Positions 14,804 to 23,427 are shown, numbered from the stretch's first letter. The stretch is DNA of 64,000 nucleotides from Thermasporomyces sp036564245 (GCA_036564245.1 DATCKU010000081.1:1-64000); one strand, 5' to 3'. Translations and numbers: made by a program. Notes: a model not told the origin generated them from the sequence alone.

Positions 14804-16462
14804 TCAGCGGAACTGGTAGAGGATCGGAGCAGTGAGTACGCCGGCCGGCGGGAGGCCGAGCAGCTGGGTCAGGACGTCCACCGGACCCAGCAGGCGGCCG
14901 GGCTCCAGCGCGCGTGCTACGGAGGCCGACAAGTCCTCGCTGGATTCCGGCGTACGCATGCGTTCGAGCATGCTGAGTCGCGGCGACACGCGGACCTGCG
15001 CCTCGTCACGCGCAAGTCCCGCCCGGGAACAGGCGATGTCGACGGCACGCTCGAAGCCGCCCAGCTCGTCCACCAACCCGCGGTCTCGCGCATCCGCACC
15101 CGTCCACACGCGTCCGCGCGCGCAGGCCTCGACATGGGCACGGGAAAGACCTCGGTCGGCGGCCACCTTGCCCGTGAAGTCGTCGTAGACCCGGTCCAGC
15201 CAGGCTTCCACGCGGGCCCACTCGGCATCGGAGTACTGCCGATACGACGAGAACATCCATGCATTGCGTCCTTCGGCCACACCGTCCCGGCTGATGCCGA
15301 GACGATCAAGGAGACCGCGGATCACGGCCTTGCCGCCGACGACGCCGATCGAGCCGGTCAAGGTGCTCGGCTCGGCCACGATCGTGTCCGCACCCATCGA
15401 GATGTAGTAGCCACCGGAGGCCGCGACGCTCGCCATGGAGACGACGACGGGCTTGCCGGCTTCGCGCACGCGGTGGACCTCACGCCAGATCGCATCGGAG
15501 GCGACGTACGACCCGCCTGGGCTGTCGAGCCGCATCACGACGGCCCGAACCTGTGGATCACGTACCGCGCCGCGCAGTGCCGCGCCCATCGTGTCAGCGC
15601 CTATGGAGGTGGCGCTCCAGAGTCTCCGGCTCGACCGCCCGAGGTGGATGTCCCCGACACCGTGAACGACGGCCACGAGCGGACGCTTGGCGAACCGGCG
15701 TACGGCTTGACGTGGTTCGAGCAGCTTCGCTCGCCGGTAGCGATGGACGAAGCGCAGCTCACACTCACCGAGCCGCTGGCGAAGGCTGTGATAAACCTCG
15801 TCACGGTACCCCAACCGGTCGACGAGTCCAGCGTCCACGGCGTCGCTGCCGGTGATCGGCGCCTGATCGACCAGCTCGCGGACCCGAGCCGGCTCCAGTC
15901 TCCGGCTGCTCGCGACACCCTCGACGATCTGCTCCATCGCCGAGGCCGCGAGACGCCCCGCTGCCTCCCGGTGGGCGTCGGTCATCTCGTTGGTGAGGAA
16001 CATGTCCGCCGCGTTCTTGTACTCGTGCCGCTGGGAAAGCTGCGGCTGCACACCCAGCTTCGCGAACGCGTCCTTGACGAAGATCGCCTCGGCCACCACG
16101 CCGGTCAGCCCCACATCCCCCGACGGTTGGAGCCAGATCTCGTCGAAGCCGGTCGCGAGGTAGTACGGCACAGTTCCCGGACCGAACTCGCCGAACGTCT
16201 CGGCCCATGCGACGGTGGGCCGACCGGTCGCGGCGAACTCCCGGACCGCGGACCGGATCTCCTGCACCTGCGCCAGGGTCGGTGAATGACCACCGACGTG
16301 AGCCACCAATCCGACCACATCGGGATCCCGCGCCGCGATGCGCAGTCCTTCGACTACGTCCCGCAACATCAGCCGGCGCCGGGCCAGGGCAGCGGTCAGT
16401 GGGTCCTGCGGCGGCGCCTCGAGAAGGGGAACGGTCAGATCGAGCTCGAGCAGTATCGACAT
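14804..16462 (-). CDS. sppA: Signal peptide peptidase SppA, 67K type (S49)
   Basis: This 552-residue protein has two tandem S49 ClpP-fold domains, as in long SppA proteins. The catalytic dyad is visible as Lys149 in the N-terminal domain (RHEYKNAADMF) and Ser349 in the C-terminal domain (VAASGGYYISM), followed by STLTGSIGV. It degrades cleaved signal peptides or other membrane-associated peptides. Unlike the E. coli protein it has no obvious N-terminal membrane helix, so it may be peripheral. The ATG at 16462 opens directly with MSILLELDL. Confidence 0.93.
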   Translation of the reverse strand: MSILLELDLTVPLLEAPPQDPLTAALARRRLMLRDVVEGLRIAARDPDVVGLVAHVGGHSPTLAQVQEIRSAVREFAATGRPTVAWAETFGEFGPGTVPYYLATGFDEIWLQPSGDVGLTGVVAEAIFVKDAFAKLGVQPQLSQRHEYKNAADMFLTNEMTDAHREAAGRLAASAMEQIVEGVASSRRLEPARVRELVDQAPITGSDAVDAGLVDRLGYRDEVYHSLRQRLGECELRFVHRYRRAKLLEPRQAVRRFAKRPLVAVVHGVGDIHLGRSSRRLWSATSIGADTMGAALRGAVRDPQVRAVVMRLDSPGGSYVASDAIWREVHRVREAGKPVVVSMASVAASGGYYISMGADTIVAEPSTLTGSIGVVGGKAVIRGLLDRLGISRDGVAEGRNAWMFSSYRQYSDAEWARVEAWLDRVYDDFTGKVAADRGLSRAHVEACARGRVWTGADARDRGLVDELGGFERAVDIACSRAGLARDEAQVRVSPRLSMLERMRTPESSEDLSASVARALEPGRLLGPVDVLTQLLGLPPAGVLTAPILYQFR

Positions 16463-16558
16463 GAGGCCACCCTAGAACCTGCTCAGCCGATCGTGGTGCC
16501 GCAAAAGGCGAGGCCGTCCCCATGGCCGGACGGGTCTGTGGCTAGTATCGGCTCACAA

Positions 16559-16734
16559 CGGAGGGGAGTACTCCTTCGCGGCGGCATCGTCATCACGGCT
16601 CCCGGACGGGCGCCCGGTGCCGGCGGCCCAAGCCTGCGAAGGTGTCACCGGCGTCGGTGGCACAGTCATCGGTGACGTGCCGGTGATCTCGTGTGGGTGG
16701 AAGAGACCTCCGAGGAAGTGGCCTTCCTTGGAGG
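16559..16734 (+). promoter_or_regulatory. yybP-ykoY (Mn2+) riboswitch with expression platform
   Basis: The conserved GGGGAGTA loop element (16563-16570), the CGTCATCACGG element and the GAGACCTCCG element follow in family order. P1 is formed by CGGAGG (16559-16564) and CCTCCG (16707-16712). The same 3' strand can instead open a 12-bp hairpin, CCTCCGAGGAAG (16707-16718) with CTTCCTTGGAGG (16723-16734), loop TGGC and one G-T wobble. This buries the Shine-Dalgarno GGAGG of terC. Ligand-stabilised P1 would free it, so this reads as a translational ON switch. Family and ligand come from known biology; the mechanism is inferred from pairing. Confidence 0.9.
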
Positions 16735-16741
16735 TTGTTGC

Positions 16742-17710
16742 GTGAATGTCCACCCGTGGGTCTGGTTTGCCACAGTTGCCGGTCTCATCCTGATCCTGGC
16801 GATCGACATCTTCGTGATCGGCCGCAAGCCGCACGAGCCCTCGCTACGTGAGTGCACGGCGTGGGTGTGCCTGTACGTGGGCCTGGCCGTGCTGTTCGGG
16901 ATCGGCATCCTGGTCTTCTCGAGTGGGCAGTACGCCGGCGAGTTCTTCGCCGGGTGGATCACCGAGTACTCCCTATCGGCGGACAACTTGTTCGTCTTCC
17001 TCGTCATCCTCACGAGATTCGGTGTGCCACGGACGTACCAACAGACCGCGCTGCTGATCGGGATCATCCTGGCCCTCGTGATGCGCGGACTTTTCATCGC
17101 GCTCGGCGCGGCCGCGATCAGCATCTTCTCGTGGGTCTTCTACATCTTCGGAGCGGTCCTGATCTGGACCGCGATCCAGTTCCTGCGGCAAGGGGATCAA
17201 GACGAGACGGACTACAAGGAAAACGCCGTCATTCGGTGGGCGAAGCGGAACCTTCCGGCCACCGACGAATACAACGGTGTGCGGCTCACGCTGGTGCAGA
17301 ACGGCAAACGGCTCGCGACCCCCATGCTCCTGGTGATGATCGCGCTGGGCACGACCGACCTGCTCTTCGCCTTGGACTCGATCCCGGCGATCTACGGCTT
17401 GACCCAGGAGCCGTACCTCGTCTTCACGGCCAACGTCTTCGCCCTCATGGGCCTACGCCAGCTCTACTTCATGATCGGCGGGTTGGTGAATCGCCTCGTC
17501 TACCTCACGTACGGCCTCGCCGTCATCCTCGGGTTCATCGGCGTGAAGCTGATCCTGCACGCGTTGCACGAGAACAACCTGCCGTTCATCAATGGCGGGC
17601 ACCCGATCGAGGCCGCGCCCGACATCGGCATCGTGTTCTCACTCAGCTTCATCGTCGGCACGCTGCTCGTCACCACCCTGGCCAGTGTGGTGCGGAGCCG
17701 AAAGCTCTGA
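16742..17710 (+). CDS. TerC-family integral membrane protein, putative Mn2+ exporter
   Basis: This 322-residue protein has about nine membrane helices and the TerC signatures: an acidic helix LAIDIFVIG near the N-terminus, SADNLFVFLVIL (around residues 76-87) and TTDLLFALDSIPAI (around 200-213). TerC/Alx/MeeF proteins export manganese or load it onto exoenzymes, which agrees with the manganese-sensing yybP-ykoY riboswitch directly upstream. GTG 16742 follows GGAGG by seven bases. The last 24 codons overlap the convergent NlpC/P60 gene. Confidence 0.95.
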   Translation: MNVHPWVWFATVAGLILILAIDIFVIGRKPHEPSLRECTAWVCLYVGLAVLFGIGILVFSSGQYAGEFFAGWITEYSLSADNLFVFLVILTRFGVPRTYQQTALLIGIILALVMRGLFIALGAAAISIFSWVFYIFGAVLIWTAIQFLRQGDQDETDYKENAVIRWAKRNLPATDEYNGVRLTLVQNGKRLATPMLLVMIALGTTDLLFALDSIPAIYGLTQEPYLVFTANVFALMGLRQLYFMIGGLVNRLVYLTYGLAVILGFIGVKLILHALHENNLPFINGGHPIEAAPDIGIVFSLSFIVGTLLVTTLASVVRSRKL

Positions 17711-18622
17711 CGGCGACACGAAGCGACCAGCCTTGCTCATGAGCGTCGCCTGTCGCTCGGCGTCGAGCGGCTCCTCGACGATCTGTCGGCCGGTGCGAGG
17801 GGAGTGCAGCAGGTGGCCGGCGGTGCCGGTCGCGAACCCGACGTGGTGGACCGGCCGATCCGAACGGCGGAAGAAGTACAGGTCACCGGCCTGAGCCTCG
17901 TCGACCGGGACGCTGTCGGCAGCGGCCGCCTGGTCGTCGGCATCGCGCGGCACCGTCACGCCGACCGTCCGGAACGACAGGTGGACCAGGCCAGAGCAGT
18001 CCAGACCGAACGCCGACATGCCGCCCCAGAGGTAGTCGAGGCCAACGAACCGCCGCGCCACGTCGAGCACCTGCCGCCCTGTGGGCTCCGGCCGTGTCTC
18101 GCCGGACTCTTGTGCAGAGCCGCGGCCACGGCGTCGTCGTACGACGCAAGCCGACCGAGCGAGCCAGCCGGACCCACCGTCCGGGAGGAGCACGCGGACC
18201 CGATCAGAGGTCTCCTCGGCGACCGGCAGGATCGTGCCGTACGTCGCGTACGAGACGACGCCGTCGCCGTCCACCGGTGTCGTGGTGACGGCGACCACAG
18301 CATCGGCTGCGACCTCTGGTGGTTCCCAGGCCGCGACGTGGTCTCGAGGGAGCCAGCCCGGGTATCCGCGTGGGTCGAGCTTCGACGGTTGCCACGGTGC
18401 GATCACCTCGAGCCAGTCGCCGGATTCGCCGATCACCTCGACCGGCTCACCCAGCAGCAGCTGTGTGTGCACCCGGTCGTGCAGGTCGCGTCGCGCTGGC
18501 ACGTCGAGCGACCTCGCCCACTCGGCGGGGTCCGGCGACGCCTTGGTGATCGGCGCGTCGACGTCTCGAGGTGCGTCCGGGCTGGTCCAGAGCGTCGTCG
18601 CGGGAACGGTGATGGCGTGCAT
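17639..18622 (-). CDS. NlpC/P60 cysteine peptidase with SH3-like domains
   Basis: This 327-residue protein has two bacterial SH3-like segments (about residues 45-100 and 105-165) and an NlpC/P60 domain (about 183-300). Catalytic residues are C209 in LDCSGL, H260 in VHHVGF and H273. Such enzymes cleave D-Glu-gamma-mesoDAP bonds in muropeptides. No signal peptide is present, so it resembles cytoplasmic YkfC-type enzymes that recycle cell-wall peptides. The ATG is 4 bases downstream of the PPOX gene stop, so it is the last gene of a same-strand set. Its C-terminus overlaps terC by 72 bases in antisense. Confidence 0.88.
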   Translation of the reverse strand: MHAITVPATTLWTSPDAPRDVDAPITKASPDPAEWARSLDVPARRDLHDRVHTQLLLGEPVEVIGESGDWLEVIAPWQPSKLDPRGYPGWLPRDHVAAWEPPEVAADAVVAVTTTPVDGDGVVSYATYGTILPVAEETSDRVRVLLPDGGSGWLARSACVVRRRRGRGSAQESGETRPEPTGRQVLDVARRFVGLDYLWGGMSAFGLDCSGLVHLSFRTVGVTVPRDADDQAAAADSVPVDEAQAGDLYFFRRSDRPVHHVGFATGTAGHLLHSPRTGRQIVEEPLDAERQATLMSKAGRFVSPSELSAPHHTGQGGDEQRADDEAE

Positions 18623-18626
18623 GCCG

Positions 18627-19049
18627 TCACCGTATCGGTTGTCCTTCCTGCTCGTCTTGAGCGGCCGCTGACAGCTCGTAGTGCACGGTGCGGTAGCGCA
18701 TGGCCTTGTGCAGGAGGGGCACCGCCACGCCATGCAGGAGCGGATACTTGCGTGCCAAGGCCTTCCGGACACCTTTGGACTCGGCCTCGGAGAGCAGCCG
18801 GGCCCGCGCCCGCATGCTGGGTCCGGTCGGCTTGCCGCGGAAGGTCGACGGCGCCAGCTCGACCTCTGGGTTCCGACGCAGGCGTTTCACCTTGCCAGCC
18901 GCATCGTACGTCCGAAAGTACGCCCGATCGCCCGCCACGACGATGTTGACCGGTGTCAAGACACCGGCACCAGAGCGGCGGAATGTGGTCAGCGCGACCG
19001 TCTTCTGCTTCTTGAACCGATCGAATGGCCCCGTCGTCTCCATGGCCAT
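18627..19049 (-). CDS. PPOX-class (pyridoxamine 5'-phosphate oxidase fold) protein, possibly F420-dependent
   Basis: This 140-residue split-barrel protein resembles small actinobacterial PPOX-class F420/flavin reductases. Motifs are the N-terminal KTVALTTFRRSGAG strand pair, AYFRTYDAAGKVKRLRRNP (residues about 43-61) and the C-terminal RYRTVHYEL strand. Cofactor F420 rather than FMN is likely from the K(V/A)KRLRRNP pattern, but this is not certain. ATG 19049 follows GGAAGGGTGGG. It lies 38 bases after the LanKC-like gene and 4 bases before the NlpC gene. Confidence 0.85.
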   Translation of the reverse strand: MAMETTGPFDRFKKQKTVALTTFRRSGAGVLTPVNIVVAGDRAYFRTYDAAGKVKRLRRNPEVELAPSTFRGKPTGPSMRARARLLSEAESKGVRKALARKYPLLHGVAVPLLHKAMRYRTVHYELSAAAQDEQEGQPIR

Positions 19050-19087
19050 CCCACCCTTCCGACGTCTGTGCAGCGAGCACTCGTCAC

Positions 19088-21778
19088 TCAAAGCGCGACA
19101 AGTTGTGGCCGTTCGGCCCGCGACTTGTGACGGGTTGGGTAGGTGGTTCGTGACACGTCCTCGGTGAAAAGCTCGTCGAGCGTGAACAGCCGTGGACCCC
19201 CTCGACGCAACCTCAGAAGGAAGGCCAGGACTCCGGCAAGCCCGTCGATGTAGGCCGCCGAGACGGTCTGAAGGCTGTTGTCCGGGACCACGAGCCTGCC
19301 GTCGTGACGACCGGCCCGCAGGCCGAGCAGCGGGACGAGGTCGTCGGCCCAGATCCGGTACATCGGTTCGCCCAGAAGCTCCGAGGCGTCGAGGAAGAAG
19401 TCTCCGGCCCCCGCCAGTCCACCGTCGACACCGGGGGGAGACGCCCAGCGGCTTCGGTACACGGCGCCAGCAGCGGCACGGGCGTACTCGCCGAACCGTT
19501 GCTCGCCGGTGACTAGACAAAGGCGGAGCAGGAAGCTCCCGATGGTGCTTGCGGATTCGCCCTCCCACCACGCCGAGCCGTCGGTGTCGAGCTGCGCTCT
19601 GCGGCACAGCGCGTCGCCGATCTCGGCCGCGAGGTCGAGGTACGACGGTTCGGCCAGCGCCGCACCGACCGCGAGGAGGGCGTACCCGATGCCGGCGTAC
19701 TCCCCGCAGCGGCCCGCGAGGTCGCGAGTCGTCACGTGGAGGGAGATTCCAGCGCGCAACGACTCCGCGCACGCGCCGGCACGTTCGAGAAAGTCCGGTC
19801 TCGACTCGCCCGGCATCACCGACTCGATGTGGAATGCGGCCCTGGCCAGGGACCCGGTTCCAAAGGATTGGCAGGTACGGACTTGCCCGGCATGGAGAGC
19901 AAATCGGAGCTGTGTGAGGGCGATTCCTGCGAGCCCGTTGCGCAACGTGAGTGGACGGCCGCTCACCGGCAGGCTGCCCGCCATCCGGGCGGCGAGTCGC
20001 AGCAGGCGAGGTTCGGCAAGCGCTGCGGCCGCGTCGGTCAGTACCCACGCGACACCCGCCGCTCCGCTGTAGAGGCCGGGATCGGTCCAGCTGTCCGGCC
20101 GTACCGTCTGGGCTGTGATCCAGCCGGCGGCCTTTCGTACCGCCGCCTCGAGCGTGCTCGGTGGGACCGTGTGCGACACCTCGTGGGGGAACGCACGGAG
20201 CAACACGGCCAGCACTCCTGCGGCACCGTGACTCACACATCGTGGGTCGGTGCGGCGGCCGGCCGCGCCCGCTCGCCAGAGGCGATCGGCGTCCAGCCGC
20301 ATGGTGGAGGTCAGGTGGTCAAGACCGTCCGAGAGCAGCGCGTCGCAGGACGGCGAGGTGGGCCGGGCCAACTGCGTCGCTGCACCCGACGGCATGAGAT
20401 TCGGACCGGCCGTGCCCCCTCTCGTCACGCCCGAGTCAGCGATCGCGAGGACGTCCTCCGCCCAGTCCTCGTCGGGACGGTCCGCCGGATCGGGGGAGAG
20501 GAGTTCCAGGATCACCGGCGCCAGGACCGCGGCCGCGTCGTTGTAGCGGGCGACCTGAGCCAGCCAGTCCTCGAGCCGAGGGACGCGCCGGCCGGAGGCC
20601 CCGGGCGCGTCGTCGAGGATCACCGGATCGGCTCCCGTGGTGAGGAGGAAGAGCAGCGCACCGAGGCTGTAGCAATCCTCGGCGGGATCGGCCGGCACCA
20701 GGGCGGCCGGCTGATCGAGTTCCAACGCCTGGTAGCCGGGCGTCCCCCGGTGCCGCTCGGGACATTTCGCCTGGGCGGCACCGGGAAGCTGGGTGAGGAT
20801 CAGCTCGCCGTCGGGGGTGATCTCGAAGCACTCCGGGTCCAGCGTCCGCAGGACGACGCCTGCCTGATGGACGTGTCGCAGAAGCCGGCACAGGCGGAGG
20901 CCGACGGCTCGAGCGTGAGCCAGGCAAACCCCGGTGCCCGCCACCGCATTGCGCCGGATCCAGCTTCGGAAGGGTTCACCGGCGAGGTGTCGCTGGACCC
21001 GGAAGAGATCGCCGGACCGGGCGAACACCGTCACGGGGCGAGGAACTCGAACCGTGTCCGCCAGCTGCGCCATGAGACGAGTCTCGTCGAGCAGTCGCGC
21101 TCGCCTGTCCCGTCCGAGGTGATCGACGTCGGTGTGGCGTCGGGCATGCACGACCCGGACCTCGCCGACCGTCGTGGTCGCGTGGTAGAGACCACCGGTC
21201 GGATCGGCTTGCAGGACTCGCACGACCGTCACACCGTTCCGAAGCCGGGTACCGGCGTCGATCTCGAGGTCGTCGTGTGGGTATGGCTGGCCCGTGGTGT
21301 CGGCAGTGTGGACCAGGCTGTGACGCTGCCACCGACACGCCGTCGGAATCCACGGTCCGGCAAGGTCCTCTGTGGCCGTGTGCAGCTCGGCGGCGAGCTC
21401 GCGGCTCGTGGGCTCGTCAGGGCAATGGACGACGAGACACTTGCCGAACTCGTCGAGGTCACACTCGGGACTGCCGAGCCAGCGGACGCTGGCGATCGTC
21501 GGCGCGAACGAGAACGCGATCTCGTGCCGTGCGAGCACGGGGACGACCCGCCGGTAGACCGCTTCGACCGACGTGGGGGTAGCCGATAGGTAGAGCCGTG
21601 CAGCCGGGCGTTGGCCCCCTGGCGGATCCGACCCGGCACGATCGAACGCTGCAGCTTCGGGTCGAGCGAGGTGCAGGGGCGTGTCGGCGACGATGTGCCA
21701 CGTCCGACCAGTTTCTCGACACAGCTGATGGTGGACGAGGCTCGTCAAGGTGTCGTCGCGAAGCCTGACCGGAGGCAC
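19088..21778 (-). CDS. Class III LanKC-like protein with degenerate kinase and LanC-like domain
   Basis: This protein of about 896 residues has the architecture of class III lanthipeptide synthetases. The N-terminal LanKC domain (SATPTSVEAVYRRVVPVL through FGKCLVVHCPDE) is followed by a kinase-like domain (about 180-460) and a LanC-like toroid (about 500-870) with repeated G-x-A-G motifs (SHGAAG, YSGAAG, RNGLAG, DGGLAG, DGLAG). The toroid lacks the LanC zinc Cys/Cys/His set, as in class III. The kinase catalytic residues are gone: the VAIK lysine aligns with His in VVHARRH, HRD reads LRT, and no DFG is seen, although GTPGYQALEL survives. GTG 21778 follows GAGGGGGG; an upstream GTG at 21817 is also in frame. 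It could be a pseudoenzyme or divergent synthetase. Confidence 0.75.
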   Translation of the reverse strand: MPPVRLRDDTLTSLVHHQLCRETGRTWHIVADTPLHLARPEAAAFDRAGSDPPGGQRPAARLYLSATPTSVEAVYRRVVPVLARHEIAFSFAPTIASVRWLGSPECDLDEFGKCLVVHCPDEPTSRELAAELHTATEDLAGPWIPTACRWQRHSLVHTADTTGQPYPHDDLEIDAGTRLRNGVTVVRVLQADPTGGLYHATTTVGEVRVVHARRHTDVDHLGRDRRARLLDETRLMAQLADTVRVPRPVTVFARSGDLFRVQRHLAGEPFRSWIRRNAVAGTGVCLAHARAVGLRLCRLLRHVHQAGVVLRTLDPECFEITPDGELILTQLPGAAQAKCPERHRGTPGYQALELDQPAALVPADPAEDCYSLGALLFLLTTGADPVILDDAPGASGRRVPRLEDWLAQVARYNDAAAVLAPVILELLSPDPADRPDEDWAEDVLAIADSGVTRGGTAGPNLMPSGAATQLARPTSPSCDALLSDGLDHLTSTMRLDADRLWRAGAAGRRTDPRCVSHGAAGVLAVLLRAFPHEVSHTVPPSTLEAAVRKAAGWITAQTVRPDSWTDPGLYSGAAGVAWVLTDAAAALAEPRLLRLAARMAGSLPVSGRPLTLRNGLAGIALTQLRFALHAGQVRTCQSFGTGSLARAAFHIESVMPGESRPDFLERAGACAESLRAGISLHVTTRDLAGRCGEYAGIGYALLAVGAALAEPSYLDLAAEIGDALCRRAQLDTDGSAWWEGESASTIGSFLLRLCLVTGEQRFGEYARAAAGAVYRSRWASPPGVDGGLAGAGDFFLDASELLGEPMYRIWADDLVPLLGLRAGRHDGRLVVPDNSLQTVSAAYIDGLAGVLAFLLRLRRGGPRLFTLDELFTEDVSRTTYPTRHKSRAERPQLVAL

Positions 21779-21830
21779 TGACCCCCCTCTCGTGCCTTCT
21801 GAAGCGAGAGCACGCACTCTATACGATGCG

Positions 21831-21853
21831 TACGTTGTTCATTACGAAACGTA
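21831..21853. promoter_or_regulatory. Inverted repeat in the LanKC-like promoter region
   Basis: TACGTT (21831-21836) and AACGTA (21848-21853) form a perfect 6-bp inverted repeat with an 11-base spacer, inside a locally AT-rich patch with further TACG elements. The layout resembles TetR-type operators. No TetR gene is in the window, so the binding protein is unknown. Confidence 0.35.
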
Positions 21854-21969
21854 GCGCATTCACAGGGCTCCCGATTCATTGACCAGGCGCGGCGACGCTG
21901 CGCCCACCTCGGTAGGTGCCGCCACGTGGTGAGGCAGCCGTACACCCAGCGAGGCGAACCCGTCGCCGG

Positions 21970-22827
21970 TCAAAGCTTCGCGCGATCTGCCCAACTCGCG
22001 GCGGCGACTCGTGCAAGGAGCTCTCGGGCCCGCTCGTCGCTCAAGCTCGAGGTCACGCACGTGACGAGCACAAAGGGCGGTGCGTCGTCGGGGAAGACGA
22101 TCGCAGCGCTGTGTCGTATCCCGTCCACCCAACCGTTCTTGTGGGCGACCGTGGTTCCGGGCGGTAACCCCGGCGCAATGTCGTCGGTCACCTCCTGGGC
22201 GAGCAGGATCTCGAGCATCTCCCGACACGCGGCCGGTGAGGCGTACGACCAACGACCTCGAGTACCCATGAAGATCGCGGACAACAGGGCTGCGAGATCA
22301 CGAGCCGTCACGAGGTTCTCGTGTCCCTGATCGGCCGCAGGCTGGTCCTGGATCCCGCGAGTGACCGTGGCGTGATGCGCGCCCGCAGCCTGCCAAGCGG
22401 CCGCGACCGCGTCCACGCCAACCCGCTCCAGAACGAGGTTGGTGGCCAAGTTGCTGGATCTCACGATCATGCGCCGGACCAGCCAGCGAAGCGGGACCGT
22501 GCCGCCCAGCCGTTGCCACGGCAGCGGATCGTTGTCGTAGTCCGCGGTACTCCGGTAGGTCACGGAGTCGCCAGCCGCCGACACGAACTCGTCATGGACC
22601 GGAACGTCGACGTCGAGGTCGAGCCTGCCCGCGTCTGCCGCGTGGTACGCAGCCGCCATCACGGCGACTTTCATGGTGCTGGCCGCGTAGTGTGTCGCCT
22701 CGTCGTACCGGCTGAACGTAGGACTGGCAGCGTCCAGGTCGGGACGTCCACACCAGACCGAAACGGTGCCTGGCACCGCGGCGAACACGGGTTCGAGGGA
22801 ACGCAGCTCCAACTGCCCACCGCTCAT
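21970..22827 (-). CDS. Class A beta-lactamase-fold serine hydrolase
   Basis: This 285-residue protein has the penicillin-recognising fold. Motifs are S50-T-M-K53 (catalytic SxxK), S124-S-N126 (SDN-like), E170-N (Glu166-like) and K230-N-G (KTG-like). No signal peptide is visible, which is unusual for a true lactamase and suggests a cytoplasmic hydrolase of unknown substrate. The ATG at 22827 overlaps the stop of the GntR gene as ATGA, so the two are translationally coupled. Downstream is the LanKC-like gene after about 190 bases. Confidence 0.87.
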   Translation of the reverse strand: MSGGQLELRSLEPVFAAVPGTVSVWCGRPDLDAASPTFSRYDEATHYAASTMKVAVMAAAYHAADAGRLDLDVDVPVHDEFVSAAGDSVTYRSTADYDNDPLPWQRLGGTVPLRWLVRRMIVRSSNLATNLVLERVGVDAVAAAWQAAGAHHATVTRGIQDQPAADQGHENLVTARDLAALLSAIFMGTRGRWSYASPAACREMLEILLAQEVTDDIAPGLPPGTTVAHKNGWVDGIRHSAAIVFPDDAPPFVLVTCVTSSLSDERARELLARVAAASWADRAKL

Positions 22828-23195
22828 GACTCGTCGCTCATGTCGTACGCCCATTCGACCGTAGCCAGCGCGGTGCGCAAGTCCACGCCCAGCGAGCGAA
22901 CCGTCGCGACGTACTCCTCGGCGGCTGTCCGCAAGGGGTCCTTGCGCCCCGGAGGCGCCATGGCGACCACCGTCCCGTGGCGGCGCGCCGTCCGGAGCAC
23001 CCCGTCGGTCTCCAGCTCCTTGTAGGCGCGGGCGACCGTGCCGGGCGCAACACCAAGATCCATGGCAAGTTGCCGAATGGGGGGCAGACGAGCACCAACG
23101 GCCAGCTCTCCGCGATCGATCTGGGAGAGGATCTGGTCACGCACCTGCCGCCACGGCGGCACCCGGCTGGCAAAGTCGATGGCAATCGTCTGCAT
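22824..23195 (-). CDS. GntR-family regulator, YtrA subfamily
   Basis: This 123-residue protein has an N-terminal winged helix (about residues 12-75: PPWRQVRDQILSQIDRGEL, LPPIRQLAMDLGVAPGTVARAYKEL) and only a short C-terminal helical tail. That is the compact YtrA layout without a large ligand domain. YtrA regulators usually repress their own operon. The stop overlaps the start of the beta-lactamase-fold gene. A palindrome, AGTGATCACT, lies 24 bases upstream of the start and is a candidate operator. Confidence 0.92.
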   Translation of the reverse strand: MQTIAIDFASRVPPWRQVRDQILSQIDRGELAVGARLPPIRQLAMDLGVAPGTVARAYKELETDGVLRTARRHGTVVAMAPPGRKDPLRTAAEEYVATVRSLGVDLRTALATVEWAYDMSDES

Positions 23196-23218
23196 GTGAC
23201 CCCCATCGGATGCGCAAG

Positions 23219-23228
23219 AGTGATCACT
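23219..23228. promoter_or_regulatory. Palindrome upstream of the GntR gene
   Basis: AGTGATCACT is a perfect 10-base palindrome 24 bases before the GntR start and about 200 bases before the divergent mannosidase start. It is a candidate autoregulatory operator; the evidence is position and symmetry only. Confidence 0.35.
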
Positions 23229-23427
23229 GGTCCAAGGCCCGACACGAGTTCGTACGACCGGATCCCGCGTCTTTGATCATTGGTTGGTCGAGCGTAGCGT
23301 GGCGGCGACCGTTGGAAGCTGACGACCCGGACGACTCTGCCCACCGAACCCGAGGAGACCCTTCAAGGCTCGACTGACGGGCGTGGCAGGGTTGGACAGC
23401 CAGGTTCGATTCGTGCAGGAGGACGTG

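Noticed and set aside
14759..16285. 508-codon plus-strand frame
   Set aside because: It is antisense to sppA, whose catalytic Lys and Ser are clear on the minus strand.
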